Of a stretch of 64,000 bases of DNA, positions 1 to 9,134 are shown one piece after another. A program made the translations under genes and the position numbers. Location of the stretch: the NCBI RefSeq assembly GCF_030580995.1, contig NZ_JAUQSZ010000001.1, positions 248,001-312,000 of the forward strand. The letters run 5' to 3'. Within the stretch, counting starts at the first letter, position 1. The number at the start of each line of letters is the position of its first letter. Source of the DNA: Sphingomonas immobilis (GTDB lineage Bacteria; Pseudomonadota; Alphaproteobacteria; Sphingomonadales; Sphingomonadaceae). The notes beneath the pieces are model-generated. The model searched no databases. It was given only the letters and a program-made list of their open reading frames with translations, and was not told the DNA's origin.

Positions 1-596
1 CCGATCGTGCCGGGCTCGGGCGGCGCTTCCGGGGCGGGGTTGAGGAAGGCGCGCTCCACGCCGAGCGGGAAATGCAGGATGTCGGCCGCGCGCGAAGGAT
101 TGCGGCGGCGCAGGACATCGGCCTGATAGGTCGACAGGCAGATCGTGCGGCGCGCGCGCGCCACCAGCCGATCCTCCTGCGCGTGCGTCTGCGCGGTGCG
201 ATCGAGCGCGTAGAAGGCGTATTCGTCGAGGCTGTAGTAGATCAGCCGATCGTCGGGCACGTTCGCGAGCCAGGGCTCGAGATAGGGATAGGGCGCGATC
301 ACGAACGGCTCCTCGCCGCCGCTCGCACGCCGCAGCCGCGTGCGCTCGGCATCGATCATCGCGCGCAGCGCCGGCGCGAACATGGTCTGGAAGCGCCCGG
401 CATAGCCCGGCGGCATCACCCGCAGTACGCGGCGCAGGCTGGTGCTGGCACCTTCCGGCCAGCGCGGCCGCTCGCGGCGCCAGGTCAGAAAGTCGTAGAA
501 CCGCATCGCCGTCGCCGGCCGCGATACCGACAGCGCATCGCCGAGCGCGAAGACCCAGGGCGTGTTCGCGCTGAGCAGGAGGAAACCGGCGGGCAT
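1..596 (-). CDS. Glycosyltransferase, N-terminal part (cut by window edge)
   Basis: About 198 codons are visible from an ATG at 594-596; the gene runs off the left edge. The protein opens MPAGFLLLSANTPW and contains LIYYSLDEYAFY near residue 125, then a TICLSTYQADVL segment. This pattern resembles the donor-side approach region of TuaH-like GT4/GT1 glycosyltransferases, where a D-E-Y stretch precedes the 'sensed' S-x-x-Q helix. The ATG overlaps the stop of the upstream glycosyltransferase by one base (TGATG), so it is the distal gene of the leftward polysaccharide operon. The donor-binding C-terminal half is outside the window, so the assignment is by context plus partial similarity. Confidence 0.6.
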   Translation of the reverse strand, partial: MPAGFLLLSANTPWVFALGDALSVSRPATAMRFYDFLTWRRERPRWPEGASTSLRRVLRVMPPGYAGRFQTMFAPALRAMIDAERTRLRRASGGEEPFVIAPYPYLEPWLANVPDDRLIYYSLDEYAFYALDRTAQTHAQEDRLVARARRTICLSTYQADVLRRRNPSRAADILHFPLGVERAFLNPAPEAPPEPGTI

Positions 597-1723
597 CAGA
601 GCAAATCCGCCATATAGCCGCGCAGCGTCTCCGCCGCGCGTGACCAAGTGAAATGCTGTGCGCGGGCGTGTCCTCGCGCGATCAGTGCGGTGCGTGCGCC
701 CGCGTCGTGGAGGAGATGATCGATCGTATCGATATGCGCGTCGCGGTCGTGCGGATCGACCAGCAAGGCGGCACCCCCCGCGACTTCGGGAATGGAGGAC
801 GTATCCGTCGAGACGACGGCGGTGCCGCACGCCATCGATTCGAGGATCGGTATGCCGAAGCCTTCATAGAGCGACGGCACCCAGGTGAGTTGCGCTGCGC
901 CGTAGAGCGAGCGCAACACCGCATCACTGACGAAGCCGGTGAGCAGGATGCCGTCGCCCATCGCCTTCGCCCGCGCGGCATAGGCCGGGTCGCAATGGCT
1001 GCCGATGACCAGCATCAGATCGGGATGGCGCTCGCGCAGCACCGGCCACGCCGCCAGCACGAGATCGGCATTCTTACGATACGCCAGCCCGCGCGGCAGC
1101 AGAATAAAGCGCTTGTCCGCGAGCCCGAGCGCCGCCAGCCCCGCTTCGCCCTCGGGCGTCGGCGGGGCGAAAAAGACGTCGGTCACGCCGTTATGAACGA
1201 CGCGGAGCCGGTCGCGCATCGCCGGGAAGAAGTGCGCGAGACGATCGGCGGAGAATTGCGAGACGGTGTGGAACATGTCGGCGCGACGCGCGAGCTTGCC
1301 ATGCATCAGTCGCCATTTCAGGCTCTGGCGCCAGCGGGCGAAATTGCGGGCGAGCGCGTCCTCCTCAAAGAAGGCGGCGTCGTGCAACGTCACGACGGAT
1401 TTCGCGCGTTTCGTCGGCACGTAGGATTCCATGGTGCAATAGACGAGCTCGGCCTCCGGCCACCAGCTTTCGGCCTTGGGGCGGTCGGTGAGCAGCCAGC
1501 GCGCCTGCTGTTTCGAGGTGTCGAGCGTGAAGTCGTGATAGGTGAAGCCGTCCCACGGTGCGCCGACGAGTGGCACGATCCGCTCGCGATCGGTGCGGTC
1601 GCACAGGATCTGGAGATTGTCCTCGCCGAGCGCGTGCAGCGCCTCGACGATGTTGCGCGCCACACGCCCCGCGCCGGTCGATCCGTAGATGTTGCGCAGA
1701 TGCACGTAAGCGAGGAGGTTCAT
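596..1723 (-). CDS. GT4-type glycosyltransferase
   Basis: 375 residues. The N-terminal half has the glycine-rich acceptor loop of GT-B enzymes (YGSTGAGRVARNI, residues 11-23). The C-terminal half has the GT4 nucleotide-sugar site, including PSLYEGFGIPILESMACG with the paired Glu (E-x7-E), followed by SIPEVAGG. It probably adds one sugar from an NDP- or GDP-sugar to a lipid-linked glycan at the cytoplasmic face of the inner membrane. The frame is open further upstream, but MNLLAYVHLRN is chosen because it starts at the family's first beta strand and overlaps the preceding methyltransferase stop by ATGA. Sugar and linkage cannot be read from sequence. Confidence 0.9.
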   Translation of the reverse strand: MNLLAYVHLRNIYGSTGAGRVARNIVEALHALGEDNLQILCDRTDRERIVPLVGAPWDGFTYHDFTLDTSKQQARWLLTDRPKAESWWPEAELVYCTMESYVPTKRAKSVVTLHDAAFFEEDALARNFARWRQSLKWRLMHGKLARRADMFHTVSQFSADRLAHFFPAMRDRLRVVHNGVTDVFFAPPTPEGEAGLAALGLADKRFILLPRGLAYRKNADLVLAAWPVLRERHPDLMLVIGSHCDPAYAARAKAMGDGILLTGFVSDAVLRSLYGAAQLTWVPSLYEGFGIPILESMACGTAVVSTDTSSIPEVAGGAALLVDPHDRDAHIDTIDHLLHDAGARTALIARGHARAQHFTWSRAAETLRGYMADLL

Positions 1724-2544
1724 CGCGGAATCGCGACCCAGTTTTCGAGCATGAAGCCGGATGCGACGTCCGCTGGGGTCGCGGCATAAAGGCGATTGCG
1801 TTCGGCAATGCGGAACAGATCGTAGCCCGCGTCGGCGAGCGTCTGCGCCGGTCCGGCGGCGGGGAAGCCGACACGCTCGGTCAGGATCGGGCACACTTCG
1901 AAATAGATCAGCGCGGGACGAATGTCTTCCAGCACGCGCCTGGCACCGCCGAACACCAAGGTCTCGAAGCCCTCGACATCGACCTTGAGCAGCCCGATCG
2001 AAGCGATGCCTTGCGCGGCGACGAAGCTGTCGAGCGCGACCGCGGGCACTTGGGTGCTGAACTTGCTGTCGGGCGTGGCGATGCTCGTCGTGCCGCGATT
2101 GATCGGATCGTTGTCGAACAGGACGGTGCCGTCCTCACGCGATACCGCCAGTTGATGACAGCGGACGTTGGCCGCCTTGTTGCGCGCGACGTTATCCGTC
2201 AGCGCGTGGAAGGTCGTGGGGTTGGGCTCGAACGCATGGATCGCCCGGTCGGGAAAGCGGCGCGCTAGCACCAGGCTGACGAGGCCGACATTGGCGCCGA
2301 TATCGATGATCGGCCCGGTGCCGAAATCGGTCGTCTCCAGGAACGCGCGCTCGTCTTCGTTGATGAAGCGCGGCACCGAATGATATTCGGAGAAATTGCT
2401 GAAACCGGCGATTTCGATCCCGCCGAGCATCTTGCGCGTCGGCTTGCCCCCGGTCGCGGCCTTGCTGGCGAGCCAACCGGCATATTCCACGGCGAGACCG
2501 GGCTGGCGCAGCAGCGTGGCGGCGTGGCGGAAGACGGCGCTCAT
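1720..2544 (-). CDS. FkbM-family SAM-dependent methyltransferase
   Basis: 274 residues. The SAM-binding motif I is IIDIGANVGLVSL (about residue 78), and the FkbM post-motif is LLKVDVEGFETLVF near residue 185. FkbM enzymes O-methylate sugars or polyketides; within a glycosyltransferase operon a sugar O-methyltransferase is most likely. It is translationally coupled on both sides by ATGA overlaps with the upstream GT4 gene (2541-2544) and the downstream GT4 gene (1720-1723). The N-terminal 60 residues precede the Rossmann fold and may contact the glycan. The methylated position is unknown. Confidence 0.88.
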   Translation of the reverse strand: MSAVFRHAATLLRQPGLAVEYAGWLASKAATGGKPTRKMLGGIEIAGFSNFSEYHSVPRFINEDERAFLETTDFGTGPIIDIGANVGLVSLVLARRFPDRAIHAFEPNPTTFHALTDNVARNKAANVRCHQLAVSREDGTVLFDNDPINRGTTSIATPDSKFSTQVPAVALDSFVAAQGIASIGLLKVDVEGFETLVFGGARRVLEDIRPALIYFEVCPILTERVGFPAAGPAQTLADAGYDLFRIAERNRLYAATPADVASGFMLENWVAIPR

Positions 2545-3647
2545 CGGCGAAGCGCTTCGGACCAGGCGGCGTGGGCGTGAGCCATCGTGAATTCCTCTTC
2601 GTAGCGCGCGCGGATGCGTGCGGCGTCGATGCGACCCTCTTGCAGCGCCGATATCGCCGCGTCGATCGCATCGGCGATGGCGGTGACGTCCTGATCGGCG
2701 ACCATCACCCCGGCCTCCTCATGCCCCGTGTAGATATCGGGAATGCCGCCGACGGGCGAGGTGATGACGAAGCGCCCGGCCTGCAGCAATTCCATCAGCG
2801 AGAAGCACGGCCCGCCTTCCCAGCGCGAGGTGTAGAGGAAGAGGTGCCGCGCGGCGACGATGTCGGCAAGGTCGCGGCGGTGGTCGTAGCCGCCGTGCAG
2901 CGTGACGAAGCCCGACAGCAGCTTCTCGTCGATCATCGCCTGCAGCCGTTCCAGGTCGCCGCCGTCGCCGTGGATGTCGAGCAGCACGTCGCTGCGGCGC
3001 TTCGTCACCAGCTCGAACGCATCGAGGATCACGTCGAGGTTCTTCTGCGCGATATCGACCCGGCCGAGAAAGCCGATCCGCCACGGCGGCCCCGGCGGCA
3101 GCGGCAGCGGCGCATCGAGGATCGGCAGATTGTGATAGCGCACCACGGAAACCGGCCCTTCGTAGCCGTAGATCTCGCGGAATTCTGGCACGTTGCAATG
3201 CGCGACGGAGATGACGCGGTCGGTCTCTGCCACCGCCGTATTGAACTTGCGGCCGAGCCGGCCCGGCGGGGGCGGCAGGAAGCGCGGGGCGAACATCCAG
3301 CTCGCGGCGATCTTCGCCTTGCGGCGGTGTACCGCGCGGACGAGCGGAAGGTAGATTTCCGGCAAGGGCTGGCGCACGCAGAACACCCAGTCGTCCGCCT
3401 TCAGCCGCCGCGCGAGCCGCCATACCAGCAGGCGCTTGCGGACGTGCCAGCGGTCGCCCGGCACATGGGGCTGGCGATCGACCTCGACGCCTAGGGCCTC
3501 CAACTCGGCGAGCAGGGGGCAGGGGGCGTTTTCGCTCACGACGATGCGGAACGGCACGTGCTCCGCCAGCAGGTGCGTGGCGAGCGCGTGCAGATAGGTC
3601 TCGATCCCGCCGGACCGGCCCAGGATATCGGCGAAGAGGTGGATCAC
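2541..3647 (-). CDS. GT4-type glycosyltransferase
   Basis: 368 residues starting from GTG (VIHLFADILGRSGGIETYL); no in-frame ATG lies close by. The glycine-rich GRSGGIETYL loop at residues 10-19 and the C-terminal TSRWEGGPCFSLMELLQAG segment with paired Glu identify a GT4 retaining enzyme. FLGRVDIAQKNLDVILDAF is the usual start of the second Rossmann domain. The gene lies six bases downstream of the class I methyltransferase and overlaps the FkbM gene by ATGA, so all belong to one leftward transcript. Its sugar specificity cannot be deduced. Confidence 0.9.
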   Translation of the reverse strand: MIHLFADILGRSGGIETYLHALATHLLAEHVPFRIVVSENAPCPLLAELEALGVEVDRQPHVPGDRWHVRKRLLVWRLARRLKADDWVFCVRQPLPEIYLPLVRAVHRRKAKIAASWMFAPRFLPPPPGRLGRKFNTAVAETDRVISVAHCNVPEFREIYGYEGPVSVVRYHNLPILDAPLPLPPGPPWRIGFLGRVDIAQKNLDVILDAFELVTKRRSDVLLDIHGDGGDLERLQAMIDEKLLSGFVTLHGGYDHRRDLADIVAARHLFLYTSRWEGGPCFSLMELLQAGRFVITSPVGGIPDIYTGHEEAGVMVADQDVTAIADAIDAAISALQEGRIDAARIRARYEEEFTMAHAHAAWSEALRR

Positions 3648-3653
3648 ACGCGG

Positions 3654-4394
3654 TTAGCCGCGCGCCACTTCGCTTGCCCAGGGATCGGGGAACAGGCCCT
3701 CGTCGACCAGCGCGTCCTTGAAGGCGGCGGCCTGCGCGTGGCCCCAGGCGGGCGAGTGGATGCCGAGCTGCGATCCCGCGACGACGGCGACGGGAATGGT
3801 CGCCGAAAGCTCGTGCAGATATTCCGGCACGCCGTTGTGGCCGCTGAATTTTCCCCAATTGCCGTAGTCATGCCAGACGAGGTAGCCGCCAGGCTTGACC
3901 AGCGGGAGCAGGATCTCGGAATCGCGCTTCACCGCCGCATAGCTGTGATCGGCGTCGAGGAAGATCAGGTCGTAGCTGCCCGGCGCATCGCCGGCGAAGG
4001 CCTCGGTCGTGACCTCGCACACGCGGCGCGTGATCATCGCCGCTTCGGGAAGGGTGCGATACGCCTCGCCGTGCTGCGGCTCGCGATCTACAGTGGTCAG
4101 ATGCGCGCCCGTCGGTGCGTGGCGCGCCATCATCAGCGCGGTGAAGCCGCGGTAGCTGCCGACCTCCATCATCGTCATCGGCTTCGCGCAGGCGACGAGT
4201 TTCATCAGCATCATCACGTCGGCGAGCGGTGCCGACCATTGGCCGAGCGGAACCTGATTGATCGTGACGGGCGTCTCGTCGAAATGCGGAAACAGCCGGC
4301 TGAGGTCGAGAATCGGCAGTTTCAGGCGCGCCTTGTCGATCGCTGAAAGAGCGATGTCGATGCGCGGCCGCTTTTGTATCAGGCGTTCGAACAT
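3654..4394 (-). CDS. Class I SAM-dependent methyltransferase
   Basis: 246 residues from ATG 4394. The SAM site is MMEVGSYRGFTALMMA, with DLIFLDADHSYAAVKRD as the acidic motif that in Methyltransf_24-type enzymes also helps hold a metal, and LVKPGGYLVWHDYG after it. A GTG at 4418 and an ATG at 4406 are in frame upstream, but only 4394 has a well-spaced Shine-Dalgarno sequence (GGGGA, 6 bases upstream). It is the first gene of the leftward glycosyltransferase operon, so it is probably another glycan O-methyltransferase. Its substrate is not evident. Confidence 0.85.
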   Translation of the reverse strand: MFERLIQKRPRIDIALSAIDKARLKLPILDLSRLFPHFDETPVTINQVPLGQWSAPLADVMMLMKLVACAKPMTMMEVGSYRGFTALMMARHAPTGAHLTTVDREPQHGEAYRTLPEAAMITRRVCEVTTEAFAGDAPGSYDLIFLDADHSYAAVKRDSEILLPLVKPGGYLVWHDYGNWGKFSGHNGVPEYLHELSATIPVAVVAGSQLGIHSPAWGHAQAAAFKDALVDEGLFPDPWASEVARG

Positions 4395-4500
4395 CCCGGT
4401 CCCCATCCTTGAAATCACAGCGCCTCTAGCATCGCGCCGCGCCGCAGCGCGAGTGAAAACGAAACAGTGTTAAGTGGGTGGACTTTACGCAGGCCTCGTC

Positions 4501-4522
4501 GTTAAACCCAATTCGGGTTAAC
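4501..4522. promoter_or_regulatory. Short palindrome in divergent intergenic region
   Basis: GTTAAACCC and GGGTTAAC face each other across 5 bases, in the 274-base gap between the leftward methyltransferase operon and the rightward glycosyltransferase operon. There is no T-run after it, so an operator for the divergent promoters is more likely than a terminator. The assignment is weak and rests on symmetry and position only. Confidence 0.3.
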
Positions 4523-4668
4523 TGGAGCGTCCCATAGAGTGGATGCCCGACCGCATGGCCCGGGAGAGGCCGCGGAAAAACTACGACCGGTCGCGTTCGG
4601 TGAAGTGCCTGGGAGGGCCAGATGGACCTTGATCACCTGCGCCATGGCGGTCACGCCGTCGAGGCGAC

Positions 4669-5895
4669 ATGAGCGACGGCGTACAGCAGAAACTGCGCGT
4701 GGCAATTCTGTTCGACAATTTCGGGCCTTATCATATCGCGCGGCTGGCGGCGGCGGCGCAGACCGTCGATGTGATCGCGATCGAAGTGGCGGCGCGATCC
4801 TACGAATATGCATGGGAGCCCGCCGAGACGGAGGCATTCCGGCGCGTCACCTTGTTCCCCGCTGGTGTGTCGGAGGAGCGGAGCAACCGCGAGATGGCGC
4901 AGGCGGTGATCGCGGCGCTCGACGGTGCCCGCCCGCAGGTGCTGGCCGTGCCGGGCTGGTCGGACCGGGCCGGGCTGGTCGCGCTCGGCTGGGCGCGGCG
5001 CAACAAGGTGCCGGCGATCGTGATGAGCGCGAGCAACCTGATCGACCGGCGGCGGCACTTCGTCACCGAATTCGTCAAGCGCAGGATCGTCAGCCTGTTT
5101 TCGGCCGGGATCGTCGGCGGCACGCTCGGCGCAGACTATCTTTCCGCACTCGGGATGCCGCGGGACCGGATCGCGAGCGGTTACGACGTCGTCGACAACG
5201 ATCATTTCGAGCAGGGATCGAAAGCCGCGTTGGCCGATCCCGTCCTGCGCGCGGGGCTCGGCCTGCCGGAGCGCTATTTCCTGTGTTCGGCGCGGTTCGT
5301 GAAGAAGAAGAACCTGCCGGGGCTGATCGACGCCTACGCGCAATATCGCGCGGGCGTTGGTGCCTCTGCCTGGTCGCTGGTGGTCATCGGCGACGGGCCG
5401 CTGCGTCCTGAACTCGAGGAGCGGATTTCGGCGCTCGGGCTCGACCGGCACGTGCTGTTGCCGGGGTTTATCCAATATGGCGACCTGCCGAAATATTACG
5501 GGCTGGCGAGCGCCTTCATCCTGCCCAGCGCGATCGAGCAATGGGGACTCGTGGTCAACGAGGCGATGGCCTCCGGGCTGCCCGTCATCGTCTCCGCACG
5601 GTGCGGCTGCGCGCCCGATCTCATCGTGGAGGGGGCAAACGGCTTCAAGGTCGATCCGGCCGACCGCGCCATGCTGGCATCGCGGATGGCGAGCATCGCC
5701 ACCGGCGAGACGGCACAAAGCATGGGCGTGGAGAGCCGTGCCATCATAGCACGCTGGACGCCCCAGCTGTTCGCGGACGAGTTGCGCCGGCTGGCAGAGA
5801 TCGCGTATAGCCGCCCTCGCCGAAGGGGATCGGTACTGGGGACGTTTTTTGTAAGCCTGTGGCCCACCGTGGGACGGGCGATATCGCGCCGATGA
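4669..5895 (+). CDS. GT4-type glycosyltransferase (paralogue A of a tandem pair)
   Basis: 408 residues. The N-terminus reads LRVAILFDNFGPYHIARL and the C-terminal GT4 donor site is IEQWGLVVNEAMASGLPVIV with the Glu pair. SARFVKKKNLPGLIDAY begins the second domain. It is clearly paralogous to the next gene: both share the ILFDN-GPYH opening, the segment GYDV-DN-F, the sentence-like block QYGDLPKYYGLA and the EQWGLVVNEAMASGLPV motif. It is the first gene of a rightward group of four glycosyltransferases and starts 147 bases after a palindrome. It likely acts on the same or a similar glycan intermediate as its neighbour. Confidence 0.9.
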   Translation: MSDGVQQKLRVAILFDNFGPYHIARLAAAAQTVDVIAIEVAARSYEYAWEPAETEAFRRVTLFPAGVSEERSNREMAQAVIAALDGARPQVLAVPGWSDRAGLVALGWARRNKVPAIVMSASNLIDRRRHFVTEFVKRRIVSLFSAGIVGGTLGADYLSALGMPRDRIASGYDVVDNDHFEQGSKAALADPVLRAGLGLPERYFLCSARFVKKKNLPGLIDAYAQYRAGVGASAWSLVVIGDGPLRPELEERISALGLDRHVLLPGFIQYGDLPKYYGLASAFILPSAIEQWGLVVNEAMASGLPVIVSARCGCAPDLIVEGANGFKVDPADRAMLASRMASIATGETAQSMGVESRAIIARWTPQLFADELRRLAEIAYSRPRRRGSVLGTFFVSLWPTVGRAISRR

Positions 5896-6013
5896 CTGCC
5901 GTGATCCAGGGGGGCCGGATCACGATTGTTCACCGCGTACGATATGCGAAGCGATACAGTGCAAGTTACCCGAAACGACGTGTTGCGTTTGGTGTGTTTT
6001 GGGGGAGTTGAGT

Positions 6014-7201
6014 TTGCGGATCGCGATCCTGTTCGACAACCTCGGACCCTATCATCTCGCGCGTCTGAAGGCGGCGGCCGCCGCCGGGATGACGGTGATC
6101 GCGATCGAGACACGCGGCCAGTCCAGGGAATATGCCTGGGACAAGGTCGAGACCGGCACGGTACTCGACCGCGTAACGCTCGTTCCGCACAACGAACAGG
6201 ATCCCGGCAAACGCGAAATCGGCAAGCGCCTGACCGACCTGCTCGCGCGGCGCGCGCCCGATGTCATCGCGATTCCGGGCTGGAGCGATCACGTCGGGCT
6301 CACCGCGCTGCGCTGGGCCCGCGGCGCGAAGGTTCCCGTCATCGTGATGAGCGAAAGCAACCGCGACGACGGCCGCCGCGTGTGGACGCGCGAGATGGTC
6401 AAGCGCATCCTGCTGTCGTTGTGCGCGGCGGGGCTGGCGGGGGGCAGGCGCGCCGCCGCCTATCTCGAAGCGCTCGGCATGCCGGCGGATCGGATCGCGA
6501 CCGGCTACGACGTGATCGACAACGCCTATTTCGCGGCGGGTGCCGATGCCGCGCGCCGCACGCCTGACCTGAGGCAGAGCCTCGCGCTGCCGGATCGGTA
6601 TTTCCTGTGCTGCGCGCGCTTCATCGCGAAGAAGAACCTGCCGTTCCTGATCGACGCCTACGCTCGCTATCACGTCGAAACGCTGGCCGCCGGCGCGCAG
6701 CCGTGGGGGCTGGTGATCGCCGGCGACGGGGAAGAGCGGCCCGCCGTCGAAGCGCGTATCGCGGCGCATGGGCTGGGCGAGGCGGTGACGCTCGCGGGGT
6801 TCGTCCAGTATGACGGCCTGCCCAAATATTACGGCCTCGCCGGCGCGTTCGTGCTGGCGAGCACGACCGAGCAATGGGGGCTGGTCGTCAACGAAGCGAT
6901 GGCATCGGGTCTGCCGGTGCTCGTATCGAACCGTTGCGGCAGCGCCGCCGATCTGGTGAAGGATGGCGTCAACGGGCTCACCTTCGATCCCGCCGACGAG
7001 GGCGCGCTGGCGGCGCGCATGAAACAGATTGCGGAGGGCGACGGGCAGGCAATGGGTAGCGAGAGCGCGCGCATCATCGCCGATTGGGCGCCTGAGCGAT
7101 TCGGCGCGTCGATCGCCACGCTGGCGCGGCTGGTCGTCGACCGGCCGGACGATCGCAAGTCCGTCGTCGCGCTGACGACGCTGGATATGCTTATCCAGTG
7201 A
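6014..7201 (+). CDS. GT4-type glycosyltransferase (paralogue B of a tandem pair)
   Basis: 395 residues when started at TTG 6014, giving LRIAILFDNLGPYHLARL. The TTG is chosen because GGGGGAG lies 6 bases upstream (6001-6007); TTG codons at 5999 and 6008 are also in frame but overlap that ribosome site. No ATG is available near the conserved N-terminus. The GT4 donor site TEQWGLVVNEAMASGLPVLV is intact. The gene is a diverged duplicate of the preceding glycosyltransferase. Its stop overlaps the next gene's GTG start (GTGA), indicating co-translation. Confidence 0.88.
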   Translation: MRIAILFDNLGPYHLARLKAAAAAGMTVIAIETRGQSREYAWDKVETGTVLDRVTLVPHNEQDPGKREIGKRLTDLLARRAPDVIAIPGWSDHVGLTALRWARGAKVPVIVMSESNRDDGRRVWTREMVKRILLSLCAAGLAGGRRAAAYLEALGMPADRIATGYDVIDNAYFAAGADAARRTPDLRQSLALPDRYFLCCARFIAKKNLPFLIDAYARYHVETLAAGAQPWGLVIAGDGEERPAVEARIAAHGLGEAVTLAGFVQYDGLPKYYGLAGAFVLASTTEQWGLVVNEAMASGLPVLVSNRCGSAADLVKDGVNGLTFDPADEGALAARMKQIAEGDGQAMGSESARIIADWAPERFGASIATLARLVVDRPDDRKSVVALTTLDMLIQ

Positions 7202-8364
7202 AGATCGCCTTCCTCTCCCCGTCGCTGTCGCGAATCGCGGGAGGCATTTTCGAAGTGGAGCGCGACCTCGCGCTCGCGCTGGGCGCGCTGCCTGACACGG
7301 AGGTCTCGGCATATGGTGTGGCGGACCGCGAGACCGACAACGACCGCGCGGCGTGGCGGCAGATTCCGCTCCACGTCGGCGCGCTAAAGGGGCCGATGGG
7401 CTTCGGCTATTCGCCCGAAATGCGCGATGCCTTCGCCGCGAACGATGCCGATGTTGCGCATCTGCAGGTAATGTGGATGTACACGTCGATCGTCGCGCGA
7501 GATTGGGGCCGCCGCACCGGCAAGCCCTATGTCACCACGGCCCACGGCATGCTCGACCCGTGGGCGCGGCAGAATTCCGGCGTGAAGAAGCAGTTCGCTG
7601 CGCTGGTGTACGAACGCAGCGCGCTGCGGCAGGCGGGGTGTCTGCATGTGATGACGCCCGCCGAGCTCGATTCGGCGCGCGAATGGGGTGTGAAGGGGCC
7701 GTTTTGCCTCGTCACCAACGGCGTGAGGCTGCCCGCAAAGACCGCGCTCGCCGATGCGCCGCCGGCCGTGCGCGCGATCAAGGCGGCGGGGGAGAAGTTC
7801 CTGTTCTTCATCGGGAGGCTGCACCCGAAGAAGAACCTCGTGAAGACGCTGGAGGCGTTCATCCGCATCGCGCCGGCGCATCCCGAATGGCATTTCGTCA
7901 TCGCCGGCTGGGGCGTCGAGGCGTACGGCGCGCAATTGCAGGCGATGGCGCGCGACGCTGGCCTTGCCGCCCGCGTGCATTTCACCGGGCCGCTCTATGC
8001 CGACGCCAAGGCGGCGGCGCTGGCGGCGGCCGATGCCTTCGTGCTCGCGTCGCTGAGCGAGGGGGTGCCGATGTCGGTGCTGGAGGCGTTCGCGAACCGC
8101 GTGCCCGTCGCGATGACGCGGGCATGCAACCTGCCGGCCGGGTTCGACGCCGGCGCCGCCATCGCCATCGGGCCCGAAACGGCGGATATTGCCGCCGGCC
8201 TGTCGGACCTGTTCGCCATGCCCGAAACCGAGCGGTCGGCGATGGGCTCGCGCGGCCGCGCGCTGGTCGAGGACGGCTTTACCTGGGACAAGGTCGCGCT
8301 GCAGATGCGCGCGGTCTATGGCTGGCTGCTGGGCGGCGAACGGCCCGACTGGGTGATTTTATGA
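7198..8364 (+). CDS. GT4-type glycosyltransferase
   Basis: 388 residues from GTG 7198, which overlaps the preceding stop as GTGA. The opening KIAFLSPSLSRIAGGIFEVE carries the acceptor glycine loop, YVTTAHGMLDPWA follows, and the second domain starts FIGRLHPKKNLVKTLEAF. The donor site is SLSEGVPMSVLEAFANRVPV with paired Glu. The HGMLDPWA segment is seen in GT4 enzymes of exopolysaccharide and O-antigen loci. It is coupled to the following GT2 gene by ATGA. Sugar specificity is unknown. Confidence 0.9.
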   Translation: MKIAFLSPSLSRIAGGIFEVERDLALALGALPDTEVSAYGVADRETDNDRAAWRQIPLHVGALKGPMGFGYSPEMRDAFAANDADVAHLQVMWMYTSIVARDWGRRTGKPYVTTAHGMLDPWARQNSGVKKQFAALVYERSALRQAGCLHVMTPAELDSAREWGVKGPFCLVTNGVRLPAKTALADAPPAVRAIKAAGEKFLFFIGRLHPKKNLVKTLEAFIRIAPAHPEWHFVIAGWGVEAYGAQLQAMARDAGLAARVHFTGPLYADAKAAALAAADAFVLASLSEGVPMSVLEAFANRVPVAMTRACNLPAGFDAGAAIAIGPETADIAAGLSDLFAMPETERSAMGSRGRALVEDGFTWDKVALQMRAVYGWLLGGERPDWVIL

Positions 8365-9134
8365 GCGCTTTCTCGGACCGTATCACGCCCCTCATCATCA
8401 CCTTCAACGAGGAGGCGAACATCGCGCGTACGCTCGCGCCGCTCGGCTGGGCGCGCGAGATCCTGGTGATCGACAGCGGCAGCACCGATCGCACGCTGGA
8501 GATTCTGGCGCGCGATCCGCGCATCCGCGTCGTGACGCGCACGTTCGACAGCTTTGCCGGGCAATGCAATTTCGGGCTGGAGCAGGTCCGCACCGAATGG
8601 GCGCTGTCGCTCGACGCCGATTACCAACTGAGCCCGGAGCTCACCGCCGAGATCGCGGCGCTCGATCCCGGTGCCGACGTCGCGGGCTATAGCGCGGCCT
8701 TCGTCTATTGCGTGTTCGGCCGGCCGCTGCGCAGCACGCTCTACCCGCCGCGCACCGTACTCTACCGCCGTGCCTGCGCGCGCTATCGCGACGTCGGGCA
8801 TGGCCACAAGGTCGATATCGAGGGCGTCGTGCAGCCGCTCGCCGCGAAGATCCGCCACGACGACCGCAAGCCGACGCGCCGCTGGTTCACCTCGCAGATC
8901 GGCTATGTCGCGCGCGAAGCGGACTATATCGTATCGTTGCCGCCGGAACGGCGCTCGCGCCTGCAGAAACTGCGGATGATGGCGTGGCCTGCGCCGCTCA
9001 TCATGGTGTTCTACACATTGTTCTGGCGCGGATATGTGCTCGATGGGCGTGCCGGGCTTTACTATTCGTTGCAGCGGGTGCTGGCGGAATTGATGCTGGC
9101 GGTGGAGATCGCGGACCGACGGTTGCGGGGTTAG
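8361..9134 (+). CDS. GT2-type glycosyltransferase (WaaE/KdtX-like)
   Basis: 257 residues, a single-domain GT-A enzyme. The opening is TPLIITFNEEANIARTL, the nucleotide site is EILVIDSGSTDRTLE, and the metal-binding DxD-type motif is ALSLDADYQLS. A hydrophobic C-terminal helix (WPAPLIMVFYTLFW) suggests membrane association. The family includes LPS core beta-glycosyltransferases of the WaaE type and related EPS enzymes. The frame is open upstream through the preceding gene, but the ATG at 8361 overlaps that gene's stop (ATGA) and starts at the family's first strand. Its last four bases overlap the convergent GT2 gene. Confidence 0.88.
   Translation: MSAFSDRITPLIITFNEEANIARTLAPLGWAREILVIDSGSTDRTLEILARDPRIRVVTRTFDSFAGQCNFGLEQVRTEWALSLDADYQLSPELTAEIAALDPGADVAGYSAAFVYCVFGRPLRSTLYPPRTVLYRRACARYRDVGHGHKVDIEGVVQPLAAKIRHDDRKPTRRWFTSQIGYVAREADYIVSLPPERRSRLQKLRMMAWPAPLIMVFYTLFWRGYVLDGRAGLYYSLQRVLAELMLAVEIADRRLRG

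Noticed and set aside
7353..9134. One long frame suggesting a 593-residue fusion ahead of the GT2 enzyme
   Set aside because: The first 336 codons lie out of frame inside the complete GT4 gene and read as Arg/Ala-rich nonsense; the real GT2 gene starts at ATG 8361 with an ATGA overlap.
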